In this document: positions 8,253 through 16,617 of the stretch, piece by piece
How the letters are laid out: each line of letters opens with the position of its first letter
Position numbering within the stretch: the stretch's first letter is position 1
NCBI RefSeq assembly: GCF_002754195.1
Contig: NZ_PEEU01000001.1
Span: forward strand, 5,022,001-5,086,000
Reading direction: 5' to 3'
From: Flavobacterium sp. 9
GTDB lineage: Bacteria > Bacteroidota > Bacteroidia > Flavobacteriales > Flavobacteriaceae
Length of the DNA stretch: 64,000 nt
Notes under the pieces: model-generated
What the model was told of the DNA's origin: nothing
Database searches by the model: none
What the model saw: only the letters and a program-made list of their open reading frames with translations
Translations under genes and position numbers: made by a program

Positions 8253-9203
8253 TTAGCTCAACAAAGTAATAATTTGTGAAGCTAATTCTGTTCCAATTCT
8301 GTCTTGTGCTTCTCCAGTTGCAGCTCCAATGTGTGGAGTCAATGAAATTTTAGTATGCATTAAGATCGCCATTTCAGGTTTTGGTTCGCTTTCGAAAACA
8401 TCTAAACCAGCAAAAGCAACTTTTCCTGAGTCTAAAGCTTTTACTAAAGCAACTTCGTCAATAACACCACCACGAGCACAGTTTACGATTCCAACACCAT
8501 CTTTCATGATCGCCAATTCTTTTTCTCCAATGATGTAACCATCCTGAGCCGGAACGTGCAATGTAATGAAATCAGCTTCTTTAAATAAAGATTCTAATGA
8601 TTGAGAAACGATTGTAGTTGTGATAGATTGTCCGTCAAAAAACTCAACTTTTACATCTACTTGCGGAATAAAACTATCAGCAGCGATAACTTTCATTCCT
8701 AAACCAAGAGCCATTTTTGCAGTAGCTTGTCCAATACGACCAATACCAACAATACCTAAAGTTTTACCTCTTAATTCAGTTCCATTTGCGTAAGCTTTTT
8801 TCAAACCATCAAAGTTTGAATCCCCTTCAAGAGGCATATTTCTGTTAGAATCATGCAAGAAACGAACACCAGAAAACAAGTGACCAAAAACCAATTCAGC
8901 AACAGATTCTGATGATGAAGCCGGTGTATTAATTACGTGAATTCCTTTGCTTTTTGCGTACTCAACATCGATATTATCCATACCAACACCACCACGGCCA
9001 ATAATTTTAAGCCCTGGGCAAGCATCGATAATATCTTTACGTACTTTAGTTGCAGAACGCACTAAAACTACGTCAACATTATTTTCATTCACAAAATTAG
9101 CTACTTGTTCCTGAGCTACTTTTGTAGTTATAACTTCAAATCCACCTTTTTCTAAAGCTAGAATTCCACTTTTAGAAATTCCATCATTTGCTAATACTTT
9201 CAT
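8253..9203 (-). CDS. serA: D-3-phosphoglycerate dehydrogenase, short form
   Basis: This 316-residue D-2-hydroxyacid dehydrogenase oxidises 3-phosphoglycerate with NAD+ as the first step of serine synthesis. Visible features are the Rossmann motif GIVGIGRIGQ (about 147-156), the catalytic Arg in NCARGGVIDE and the catalytic His in TPHIGAATGEA. Length and sequence end soon after the catalytic His, so there is no C-terminal ACT/ASB regulatory domain. Feedback control by serine through ACT is therefore not expected. Position downstream of serC on the same strand supports the serine role over a general hydroxyacid dehydrogenase. The 219-base gap to serC contains a repeat element. Confidence 0.9.
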   Translation of the reverse strand: MKVLANDGISKSGILALEKGGFEVITTKVAQEQVANFVNENNVDVVLVRSATKVRKDIIDACPGLKIIGRGGVGMDNIDVEYAKSKGIHVINTPASSSESVAELVFGHLFSGVRFLHDSNRNMPLEGDSNFDGLKKAYANGTELRGKTLGIVGIGRIGQATAKMALGLGMKVIAADSFIPQVDVKVEFFDGQSITTTIVSQSLESLFKEADFITLHVPAQDGYIIGEKELAIMKDGVGIVNCARGGVIDEVALVKALDSGKVAFAGLDVFESEPKPEMAILMHTKISLTPHIGAATGEAQDRIGTELASQIITLLS

Positions 9204-9274
9204 TTTTGTGATATTTTGTTTATTTGGTTAATCGTTTAATTGATTAAACCAACTATTATTTTTTCTTTTGTTTT

Positions 9275-9355
9275 GGAGCTAATCCCGCTATTCGTTACAA
9301 TCTTTTATTTTTTTAAAGAAAAAAAATAAAAGGATTTCCACTTCTATCGGGGCTA
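9275..9355 (+). repeat. hairpin intergenic repeat, copy 2
   Basis: It starts GGAGCTAATCCCGCTATTCG, has CAATCTTTTATTTTT facing AAAAATAAAAGGATT as hairpin arms, and ends CTATCGGGGCTAGG. It corresponds block by block to 32765-32845 and to the reverse complement of 4075-4158. It lies between serC and serA. Confidence 0.82.
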
Positions 9356-9422
9356 GGACTTTAGGATTCAATTCAAGTTTTCGATTAAACAGTTAAACAA
9401 ATTAACGATTAACCGAAAAAAA

Positions 9423-10493
9423 CTAAACTTTAGTTTCCAAAGCTTTCATTACATCAACCAATACCTGAACACTTTCGATAGGCATAGCGTTGTAAATAGA
9501 AGCTCTGTAACCACCAACAGAACGGTGTCCAGGCAATCCTGAAATTCCTGCTTCTTTCCATAAAGCATCAAACGTAGCTGTGTGATCAGCGTTGTTTAAT
9601 AAGAAAGTAACATTCATTTTAGAACGATCTTCAACCGCTGCAGCACCTTTGAATAATGGGTTTCTGTCGATTTCAGCATAAAGCAAATCAGCTTTTGCGT
9701 CGTTTAATTTCTCCACAGCAGCAACTCCGCCTTTAGCTTTGATCCATTGTAAAGTCAATAACGAAACATAAACTGCAAAAACAGGAGGAGTATTGTACAT
9801 ACTTTCTGCTTTAATATGTTTAGCGTAATCTAACATACTTGGAATAGTTCTTCCTGATTTCTCTAGGATTTCTTCTTTAACAACTACCAAAGTAGTTCCT
9901 GCAGGACCCATATTTTTTTGAGCTCCGGCGTAGATTAAGTCAAATTTAGAGAAATCTAAATTGCGTGAAAAAATATCAGAACTCATATCGCAAACAACAG
10001 GAATATTTGTTGCTGGAAAATCTTTCATTTGAGTTCCAAAAATAGTATTGTTACTAGTGCAGTGAAAATAATCAGCATCACTAGGAATTGTATAACCTTT
10101 TGGAATATGGTTGTAATTTTCTTCTTTTGAAGAAGCTACAACAACAGTTTCTCCAAAGTTTTTTGCTTCTTTTATAGCAGCAGTTGCCCAGGTTCCGGAA
10201 TCTAAATAAGCAGCTTTTCCGCCTTCTTTCAATAAATTATAAGGAGCCATTAAGAATGCTGTACTTGCACCACCTTGTAAAAATAAGGCTTGATATCCTT
10301 TTCCTTCAAGGCCTAATAATTCTAAAGCAAGGGATCGAGCTTCGTCCATAACTGCAACGAAATCTTTGCTTCGGTGCGAAATTTCCAGAATAGAAAGTCC
10401 TGAATCATTAAAATCTAAAATTGCTTTTGATGCTTTCTCAAAAACTTCTTGAGGTAAGATACTTGGTCCTGCGCTGTAGTTGTGTTTTTTCAT
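9423..10493 (-). CDS. serC: phosphoserine aminotransferase
   Basis: This 356-residue class V aminotransferase converts 3-phosphohydroxypyruvate and glutamate to phosphoserine. The start MKKHNYSAGPSILP is diagnostic, as are ISHRSKDF, the LFLQGGASTAF phosphate-binding segment, and the PLP lysine in YAGAQKNMGPAG (K about 193). The end contains GHRSVGGYRASIYNAM, which binds the substrate phosphate. It is encoded just upstream of serA in the same direction and together they supply two of the three serine steps. No serB is present in the window. Confidence 0.96.
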   Translation of the reverse strand: MKKHNYSAGPSILPQEVFEKASKAILDFNDSGLSILEISHRSKDFVAVMDEARSLALELLGLEGKGYQALFLQGGASTAFLMAPYNLLKEGGKAAYLDSGTWATAAIKEAKNFGETVVVASSKEENYNHIPKGYTIPSDADYFHCTSNNTIFGTQMKDFPATNIPVVCDMSSDIFSRNLDFSKFDLIYAGAQKNMGPAGTTLVVVKEEILEKSGRTIPSMLDYAKHIKAESMYNTPPVFAVYVSLLTLQWIKAKGGVAAVEKLNDAKADLLYAEIDRNPLFKGAAAVEDRSKMNVTFLLNNADHTATFDALWKEAGISGLPGHRSVGGYRASIYNAMPIESVQVLVDVMKALETKV

Positions 10494-10586
10494 GGTTGTT
10501 GTTAATAGTCGAAAATTTTAAAGACGCAAATTTCGGCAATAGGAGCTGAAAAAGCGATAAATTATTCGAAATAATTGAACATTTTT

Positions 10587-11660
10587 TTACTTTGTTGTTA
10601 ACAAAAACGTTATAGTATCTACGTTATCTGCATAATCCCACAAATGAGGATTTTGGGTTTGCCCAAATGAGGTGCTATTTTTGACTAAATCATTGCTCAC
10701 GATGCACTGAATTTGTTCAGCATCAGCCTCAAGACGAGTTTGTAAATCTTCGATATTTTCGTAGAATTCATAAAAAACACTCGAAATAGGCGAGGCATAG
10801 CTCGAATCTTCTTTAATGGTCAGAAAACCATTGTCTAGTAATTTGAAATTACTCATTAAGAATACAGCTTTATTATAATCATAATTATTAGCGTATTTTT
10901 CATAATGAATAACGTCCTGATATTTGAAAATTGCTTCAAAAAAAGCATCAAATGAATAACCTTTTGGAACAAAAAGTTTGGAGACATTACGACATCCTAA
11001 ACCAAAATATCTAAAAATATCTTCGCCTAAATTTTCTAAATCTTCTTTAGTTTCTTTTCCGTTTAAAACGGCAGCCGAATTTCTGTTTTTTCGAATAATT
11101 GAAGGTTTATCTTTAAAGTAATATTCAAAATAACGGGCTGTATTATTGCTTCCAGTGGCAATTACGGTATTGAAATTTTCCAGTTTGCCTTCCTCGAAAG
11201 TGATTTTATCCTTTAAGCTTTCATCAACGGCAATTAAATACTTGGCTAAAAACGGTAATAAATGCTGATCGTTTGAAGATGTTTTTATTAAAGCTTTATT
11301 TCCTGTAATCAAAACCGATAAGAAATCGTGAAATCCTACTAACGGAATATTGCCGGCCAATATCAAAGCGACTGTTTTTTCTTTTTTGTCTTCCTGAGAA
11401 AATTCAGTTGCATATTTTGAAAGCCATTTGTCAATGTTTTCTTCTGTTAAAGCGTCTGCCCATGATTTTATGGCAAAATACACTTGTTCAGGTGTATACC
11501 AACCATTATGAGATTGTGATAAATGTATCAGCTTTTCGAAATCATCAAAAAATAAATCGTTATGTAAAACATCCGATTTTTTAATTGTATCCTTTTCAGA
11601 GAATTGTTTTAAGAATTTCCCTAATTCAACAAAAACACTTTTTTTTGTTTCTAATGTCAT
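10587..11660 (-). CDS. LuxC-type acyl-CoA reductase
   Basis: This 357-residue protein has the aldehyde-dehydrogenase-like LuxC fold. Evidence is the N-terminal helical region, KTVALILAGNIPLVGFHDFLS (shortened here), GNKALIKTSSNDQ, ATGSNNTARYFEYYF, the basic IIRKNRNSAAVL, and a Cys in FGLGCRNVSKLFVPKG at the position of the acyl-accepting thiol. LuxC enzymes reduce acyl groups to aldehydes; no luciferase or LuxE genes are nearby, so this is not luminescence. The gene diverges from a ferredoxin with back-to-back promoters, suggesting co-regulation. The true substrate is unknown. Confidence 0.85.
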   Translation of the reverse strand: MTLETKKSVFVELGKFLKQFSEKDTIKKSDVLHNDLFFDDFEKLIHLSQSHNGWYTPEQVYFAIKSWADALTEENIDKWLSKYATEFSQEDKKEKTVALILAGNIPLVGFHDFLSVLITGNKALIKTSSNDQHLLPFLAKYLIAVDESLKDKITFEEGKLENFNTVIATGSNNTARYFEYYFKDKPSIIRKNRNSAAVLNGKETKEDLENLGEDIFRYFGLGCRNVSKLFVPKGYSFDAFFEAIFKYQDVIHYEKYANNYDYNKAVFLMSNFKLLDNGFLTIKEDSSYASPISSVFYEFYENIEDLQTRLEADAEQIQCIVSNDLVKNSTSFGQTQNPHLWDYADNVDTITFLLTTK

Positions 11661-11665
11661 AATGT

Positions 11666-11696
11666 TTGTTTATGAAGAGTTTTGATTGTAATTTTG
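11666..11696 (+). promoter_or_regulatory. Bacteroidota promoter for the ferredoxin gene
   Basis: TTG at 11666-11668, a 20-base spacer and TAATTTTG at 11689-11696 match the TTG-N19-21-TAnnTTTG consensus. This places the ferredoxin start codon about 100 bases downstream. Confidence 0.65.
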
Positions 11697-11698
11697 CA

Positions 11699-11729
11699 CA
11701 AAAATAAGCTATATTAAGTTATAAGACAA
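11699..11729 (-). promoter_or_regulatory. Bacteroidota promoter for the acyl-CoA reductase gene
   Basis: On the minus strand TTG (11729-11727), a 20-base spacer and TATTTTTG (11706-11699) match the consensus, 39 bases before the ATG at 11660. It is arranged back-to-back with the ferredoxin promoter, the two -7 boxes being only two bases apart. Confidence 0.65.
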
Positions 11730-11795
11730 AGCAGAATAAAATCTTCGTATTATTATTTCTCAACTTGTAACTTTTAACTCGTAACCAAGAACAAA

Positions 11796-12146
11796 ATGGC
11801 AATAATTATAACTGACGAATGCATAAACTGTGGGGCTTGTGAACCGGAATGCCCAAATACAGCAATTTATGAAGGAGCTGACGATTGGAGATATAAAGAC
11901 GGAACAAGACTTTCTGGAAAAATAATTTTACCTGACGGAACTGAGGTTGATGCTGAAGATGCTCAAACACCAATTTCTGACGAAGTATATTATATCGTTC
12001 CGGGAAAATGTACAGAATGTAAAGGTTTTCATGATGAACCTCAATGTGCAGCTGTATGTCCTGTAGATTGTTGTGTGCCAGATGATAATCACGTAGAAGA
12101 TGAAGAAACCTTGTTGAATAGACAAGCGTTTTTGCACGGCGAATAA
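11796..12146 (+). CDS. 4Fe-4S dicluster ferredoxin
   Basis: This 116-residue ferredoxin has two cluster motifs: [12 protein letters not shown] near residues 9-20 and a second with a long insert, [20 protein letters not shown] (about 72-91). The spacing fits Alvin/YfhL-type ferredoxins carrying two [4Fe-4S] clusters with an extended second motif. The C-terminus is acidic. It is a cytoplasmic electron carrier. It diverges from the acyl-CoA reductase gene, an arrangement I recall as recurrent in flavobacteria, and a functional link is plausible but unproven. Confidence 0.93.
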   Translation: MAIIITDECINCGACEPECPNTAIYEGADDWRYKDGTRLSGKIILPDGTEVDAEDAQTPISDEVYYIVPGKCTECKGFHDEPQCAAVCPVDCCVPDDNHVEDEETLLNRQAFLHGE

Positions 12147-12170
12147 TTTTATTTACCTCAAATAGATTTG

Positions 12171-12206
12171 AAAAAATCCTGAGTTTTGACACTCAGGATT
12201 TTTTTT
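12171..12206 (+). terminator. intrinsic terminator after ferredoxin
   Basis: The stem AATCCTGAGT / ACTCAGGATT with loop TTTGAC is followed by seven T. The same stem sequence recurs at 13553-13587. Confidence 0.9.
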
Positions 12207-12325
12207 GTCGCTTTTTTAATATAATTTTTTTGTATAATACTGGTATTTAATGTTTTATTTTAGTTAATTTGATGATAATTTTCTAATGCTTCATTGTTTT
12301 TGGTCGGGAAATTTAATAATAGCTT

Positions 12326-13489
12326 ATGAAAAAACTAATACTTTTATTTGTTTTATGTTTTAATGTCAGCGTATTTGCTCAGAAAATTGAGTATTCAATT
12401 GTTGTAAAAGATATTGAAACACAATTGCCAATTGAAAATGCTGCCGTGCTTATTATGAAAACGAAACAAACGTTAATAAGTAATCATGACGGTAAAGTAA
12501 CTTTTATGCTAACCGGAGCTTCGAATATTCAGGTTTCCGAAACAAATTACGAAAAAGTAACACTTCGTTGGGGAGCTTTAAAACCAGATATGTTTGTCGT
12601 TTATCTTAAAAGTAACAACAATAAACTGGATGAAATTGTGGTTTCAAAAGAAAAACCATTTAAAACACTTAGTAAAATTGTTTCAAATTCAAGGCAAAAA
12701 TTAGCAGATTCATACCGACTTAAAGTTTATGTAAGAGAGTTTTTTATGCTTGACAATAAATATTCTTATTATAATGATGGTTTGGTTAATTTTCAATTTG
12801 TTGCCCGCCAAAAAAAGGTTAATACAACTTTGTTAGTAGAACAAAATAGATCTTACGGTTTATTGGAAACAGATGTAAGTGCTGATTTAAAAGGGTATAA
12901 TTTGAATAATATAATGGAGAATTATTCTAATTTCAAGTACTTCGATCCTTTGCTGGACCCAAAAACAAAGAAAGAATATGATTTTATAACAAAAGGGCAT
13001 CCCAAAAACAAAAATTATTATGTCATGACGGCTACACCTTTGAATAAATCAAAAAAAGCTATTGACAGTTTTGAAATTACTTACGATCCCGAGAAAAAAT
13101 TAATTATTGAATTTACAATTTCTATTGCTCCCGGAAATATTCCTGAGACGGAAGAAAAAGCAAGTATTGGTTCTAAACATATTACGAGATCTTTTGTAAA
13201 AGTTAATTACAGAACAGATGGTTTAGATTATTATGTGCTGAGTTCTAATGAAGAAATAGCGTATGATTTGATATTAAAAGATAAAGTCAAAAATATTCAG
13301 GTTAGGAATAATTTTGTAACCACAAACTTCAATAGAAACAATTTTACTTATAGCGAAAGTGATGTTTTTAAAGAGAAATCACTATTTAATAAAAAGAATA
13401 AAATCTTAACCAATTACTGGGATATTTCAGGATTTGTTGCTACTGATGAAGAAAAAGCAATTTTAAGTTCGCTTGAATTTAAGATGTAA
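12326..13489 (+). CDS. secreted protein with CarboxypepD_reg-like domain
   Basis: This 387-residue protein has a signal peptide (MKKLILLFVLCFNVSVFAQ) and then a carboxypeptidase-regulatory-like beta-sandwich (about 22-105, with DIETQLPIENAAVLIM and DGKVTFML). The remaining 280 residues are a Lys/Tyr/Asn-rich beta region typical of flavobacterial periplasmic or surface proteins. No catalytic motif was found. The gene is a single transcription unit between two terminators that are nearly identical in sequence. Confidence 0.75.
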   Translation: MKKLILLFVLCFNVSVFAQKIEYSIVVKDIETQLPIENAAVLIMKTKQTLISNHDGKVTFMLTGASNIQVSETNYEKVTLRWGALKPDMFVVYLKSNNNKLDEIVVSKEKPFKTLSKIVSNSRQKLADSYRLKVYVREFFMLDNKYSYYNDGLVNFQFVARQKKVNTTLLVEQNRSYGLLETDVSADLKGYNLNNIMENYSNFKYFDPLLDPKTKKEYDFITKGHPKNKNYYVMTATPLNKSKKAIDSFEITYDPEKKLIIEFTISIAPGNIPETEEKASIGSKHITRSFVKVNYRTDGLDYYVLSSNEEIAYDLILKDKVKNIQVRNNFVTTNFNRNNFTYSESDVFKEKSLFNKKNKILTNYWDISGFVATDEEKAILSSLEFKM

Positions 13490-13552
13490 TTTGTTCAATT
13501 GTGAATTGTTAGTTGTAAATTGTGAAATGCGAAATTTGAAACGTTTTTATAT

Positions 13553-13587
13553 AAAAAATCCTGAGTTTTTAGCTCAGGATTTTTTTT
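13553..13587 (+). terminator. intrinsic terminator, near-copy of 12171-12206
   Basis: The stem AATCCTGAG / CTCAGGATT with a short loop is followed by eight T and GTC. The flanking A-run and T-run are the same as in the copy upstream of the gene it terminates. Confidence 0.88.
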
Positions 13588-13608
13588 GTCAGGCAGAGCG
13601 AAGTCGAA
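13588..13608 (+). repeat. solo arm of the GAGCGAAGTCGAA repeat
   Basis: The 21 bases starting GTCAGGCAGAGCG and ending AAGTCGAA match the left arm of the inverted repeat at 17801-17889 with one difference. No opposing arm is present here. Confidence 0.65.
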
Positions 13609-13633
13609 ACCTTGCTCGAAATAATATGTTTAA

Positions 13634-16300
13634 TTAGAAATTAAATCCAAGTCTTGCATAGTAGTATGCTCCGCTGAAACCCATTTGTACAGCATCCCAA
13701 TATCCACCAGCTTCCGTATTTCCTTGTTCATCTTGTTTAGTAGGATAAACGTTGAATAAGTTGTTGCTTCCAATACTTACTTTTAGGCTTTTGCTTAATT
13801 TATAACCTAAAGTTATATCAGTTACCAATCTTGGATTGTAAACATCGTCTTCGTCATTATAATCAACCAAAACTACTTTGCTAAAACGTGTAAAAGCTAA
13901 ACCGGCATCAAATTTATGTAGAGAATAATTTAAGTTCAAACCAAATTTACTGTCCGGAGCTGAAGCTAATAAAAACGCTTTTTCACGTTTTCCAAAGAAA
14001 GTGTCAGCATCCAGAGAACCATTTTTTACATTATCAATTTTCATATCGTTAATGTTTCCAACTAAAGTTGCTCCAAATTGTCCAAAATCAAATGATTTTT
14101 TCCAAGAGAAAACTAAGTCTAAACCATGTGTGCTTGTATCTACACCATTAGCAAAAAACTGAGCTTCAGAAACTCCTAAATTTAAAGCACTTGCATCAAA
14201 ATATCCGGTAAGAACGATACGATCTTTTACCTTAATATAATAGCCATCAACAGTTGCTGTGAAATCTCCAAAAGTTGCAGTGAAACCCAAAGAAGCATTT
14301 ACCGCTTTCTCTTCGTTTAACTTTTGAATTCCGAAAGCTCTCGTAACCGGACTATCGTTTGGAGCCAAAAGTACTTCGGTTGCTCCGCTGGCATTGAAGT
14401 TTGTAAAACGTAAATTATAATAAACCTGCGCTAATGATGGCGCACGAAAACCTGTACTGATAGAACCTCTTGCATTGATATGGTCTGTAATTTTTAGTCT
14501 TGACGCTAATTTTCCGTTTATAGTACTTCCAAAATCGCTATAATTTTCAAAACGAACAGCTCCGCTTACCATTAAAGCTTCAGTTAAATCTAACTCAGCA
14601 TCAGTATATAAAGAGAAGTTGGTACGGCTTTCGTTTACTTCATTTGCTGGGCTATATCCAGGGAAACCCTGAGAACTTCCTGGTCTTGGAATTGTTGGAG
14701 AAGATGTTGGATCTGTAGGATCATAATCAGGATTCGGGATTGTTGGCGGACTTTGAGTCGTTGGATCCGTAATTGGTTTTCCGTTAGTATCATAAGTAGT
14801 ATATGAACCTTCTTCACCAGCAAAAATTTCGAATTTCTCCACTCTGAATTCTGTTCCAAAAGCGATATTGAAACCTTTTAAAACGTCAGGATAGTTTTTA
14901 GAAATATCAAAATTAGTTGTGTTTTGAAGCAAACTATGTCCGCCGGCATCAAATTCGTGAGGAGATTTGTCTAAAAGAGAAGCATTTATTGTTCCTTTTA
15001 TATCATAATGAAATTTATTTTTCCCGAAAGTATTACTTAAATCCATTTTCCATCCGCCAGAAGTTTCTGTTCTAATTCCTGCAGCGATAGAATTGTCATT
15101 AATTTTTGAAGTAATTCTTGGAGTATATCCGCCAGGATAAACAGATTCTACAACTCTTTCACCATCATTTCTGGTAAAAGCATATGCATCAGTATTTCTA
15201 ACGCCACTTCCTCCAAAAGCATAAAGTTCTGTTTTTTCGCCAATCGGAACGGCAAGATTTCCAAAGAAATTCAATCCATTTATTTGTGCATCACCAAAAC
15301 CTTTTCTGAAATCGTAGGCAGGTCTTAATGTTTTTTCCTTATTGATAAATTCCCCAGTAAAATTAGCGTAACCGCCTTTTGTTCCAAGTGCAACTCCATA
15401 ATTGGCAGCCACTTTTACAGATTGTCCATCAAGAGATTTGTCTTTTCCGTAAGAGTTTCCATTTCCTTTTGTATCTAATCTATAGCCTTTAGTATTTGGA
15501 GTTCCCGGTAAAAAATCTCCTTTTGCATCTGTGTTAAAAGCTCCATAAGTAACAGATCCTGTTAATTCGTTAACATTATCTGCAGTTACAATATTAATAA
15601 CACCTGCGATAGCATCAGAGCCGTATTGTGCAGCTGCTCCATCTCTTAGAATTTCAATTCTTTTGATAGAAGCAACCGGAATAGCATTCAAATCAGTTCC
15701 AGTATTTCCACGTCCGCGAGTACCAAATAAGTTGATAAGAGACGATTGATGTCTTCTTTTTCCGTTAATTAAAACCAAAGTCTGGTCAGGTCCCATTCCT
15801 CTTAAAGAAGCAGGATCAACGTGGTCAGCACCATCAGATCCGGACTGTTTGTTGGCATTGAACGATGGAGCAACATATTGCAGTAACTGATTGATTTCTA
15901 TTTTTCCGCTTTGTGTCGTTACATCTTTTACATTAATTACATCAATAGGAACTGCTGAATTTACAACTGTCCTTTTGGTATTTCTCGATCCAACGACAAC
16001 TACGTCACTTAAAATTTGACCGCCGTTTTGATCTAATACAATGCTAACATCGCCACTTGTAGCTTGTTTTTCAACAGTAGTGTAACCAATATAACTAAAA
16101 ATTAAAGTAGCGCCATCTTTAACTTTTATTCTGTAACTACCTTCAAAATCAGTCGATACGCCGTTTGTAGTTCCTTTTTCAAGAATGTTAACGCCGGGTA
16201 AAGGCGCGCCTGCTTTGTCTTTTACAACTCCCGAAATTTCTTTTTGTGCAAAAAGAAACGCTGTGTTTAGTAGAAATAATAATAATGCAATCTTTCTCAT
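13634..16300 (-). CDS. TonB-dependent outer membrane receptor
   Basis: A start at ATG 16300 gives 888 residues with a clean signal peptide (MRKIALLLFLLNTAFLFAQ); the upstream ATG at 16363 would bury it. Order: CarboxypepD_reg-like domain (about 20-100), plug domain (about 120-240, with LRGMGPDQTLVLINGKRRH and GSDAIAGVINIV), then a 22-strand-type barrel ending in an aromatic residue (YYARLGFNF). A Pro/Thr/Asp-rich stretch near residues 510-550 (PTIPNPDYDPTDPTSSPTIP) probably forms a large extracellular loop. No SusD partner is adjacent, so it is not part of a typical polysaccharide locus. The substrate is unknown. Confidence 0.93.
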   Translation of the reverse strand: MRKIALLLFLLNTAFLFAQKEISGVVKDKAGAPLPGVNILEKGTTNGVSTDFEGSYRIKVKDGATLIFSYIGYTTVEKQATSGDVSIVLDQNGGQILSDVVVVGSRNTKRTVVNSAVPIDVINVKDVTTQSGKIEINQLLQYVAPSFNANKQSGSDGADHVDPASLRGMGPDQTLVLINGKRRHQSSLINLFGTRGRGNTGTDLNAIPVASIKRIEILRDGAAAQYGSDAIAGVINIVTADNVNELTGSVTYGAFNTDAKGDFLPGTPNTKGYRLDTKGNGNSYGKDKSLDGQSVKVAANYGVALGTKGGYANFTGEFINKEKTLRPAYDFRKGFGDAQINGLNFFGNLAVPIGEKTELYAFGGSGVRNTDAYAFTRNDGERVVESVYPGGYTPRITSKINDNSIAAGIRTETSGGWKMDLSNTFGKNKFHYDIKGTINASLLDKSPHEFDAGGHSLLQNTTNFDISKNYPDVLKGFNIAFGTEFRVEKFEIFAGEEGSYTTYDTNGKPITDPTTQSPPTIPNPDYDPTDPTSSPTIPRPGSSQGFPGYSPANEVNESRTNFSLYTDAELDLTEALMVSGAVRFENYSDFGSTINGKLASRLKITDHINARGSISTGFRAPSLAQVYYNLRFTNFNASGATEVLLAPNDSPVTRAFGIQKLNEEKAVNASLGFTATFGDFTATVDGYYIKVKDRIVLTGYFDASALNLGVSEAQFFANGVDTSTHGLDLVFSWKKSFDFGQFGATLVGNINDMKIDNVKNGSLDADTFFGKREKAFLLASAPDSKFGLNLNYSLHKFDAGLAFTRFSKVVLVDYNDEDDVYNPRLVTDITLGYKLSKSLKVSIGSNNLFNVYPTKQDEQGNTEAGGYWDAVQMGFSGAYYYARLGFNF

Positions 16301-16617
16301 GGTTGTGTGAGTTTGGTTTATTTTTTTGTTTTGATCGTTGTTAAATGTAGTATTTTTTAACAAAATATTAGCAAAAAGTTTAATTATTTTATTAGTCGTG
16401 CTTTAAAATATATTAATCGTCATTTTTACTTCACTTACGAGCTATTAAATCTTATATTTGCAAAATTTTAAAGCCAAAAAATATCATTTCGGCAGAAACA
16501 AAAAATTAAAACATAAATTATAGATCATTAAAGTAAGCACCTATATATTAAGGTAGAAGCATTACTGATAAGACCTGAGAAACTCAGGATCAAATAAAAA
16601 ATAAATAGAAACAACAG
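16301..16617. other. 317-base intergenic region between the receptor and ychF
   Basis: It holds the start regions of both divergent genes. A TATATTTG core at 16453-16460 faces ychF. A short ACCT..AGGT pair and a CCTGAG..CTCAGG mini-hairpin (16572-16586) lie in the ychF leader. I see no ORF and no RNA gene. Confidence 0.6.
16453..16460 (+). promoter_or_regulatory. candidate -7 element TATATTTG upstream of ychF
   Basis: It matches TAnnTTTG exactly, but no TTG sits 19-21 bases upstream. It would give a leader of about 150 bases. Confidence 0.4.

Noticed and set aside
10587..12146. LuxC-type reductase as part of a bioluminescence locus
   Set aside because: No luciferase (luxA/B), LuxD or LuxE genes are nearby, and LuxC-family reductases are common in non-luminous Bacteroidota.
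11806..12192. Long frames antisense to the ferredoxin gene
   Set aside because: Their sequences are low-complexity shadows of a well-conserved cysteine-rich ferredoxin on the plus strand.
13634..16300. Polysaccharide utilisation locus
   Set aside because: No SusD gene, no glycoside hydrolases and no hybrid two-component regulator adjoin the receptor.
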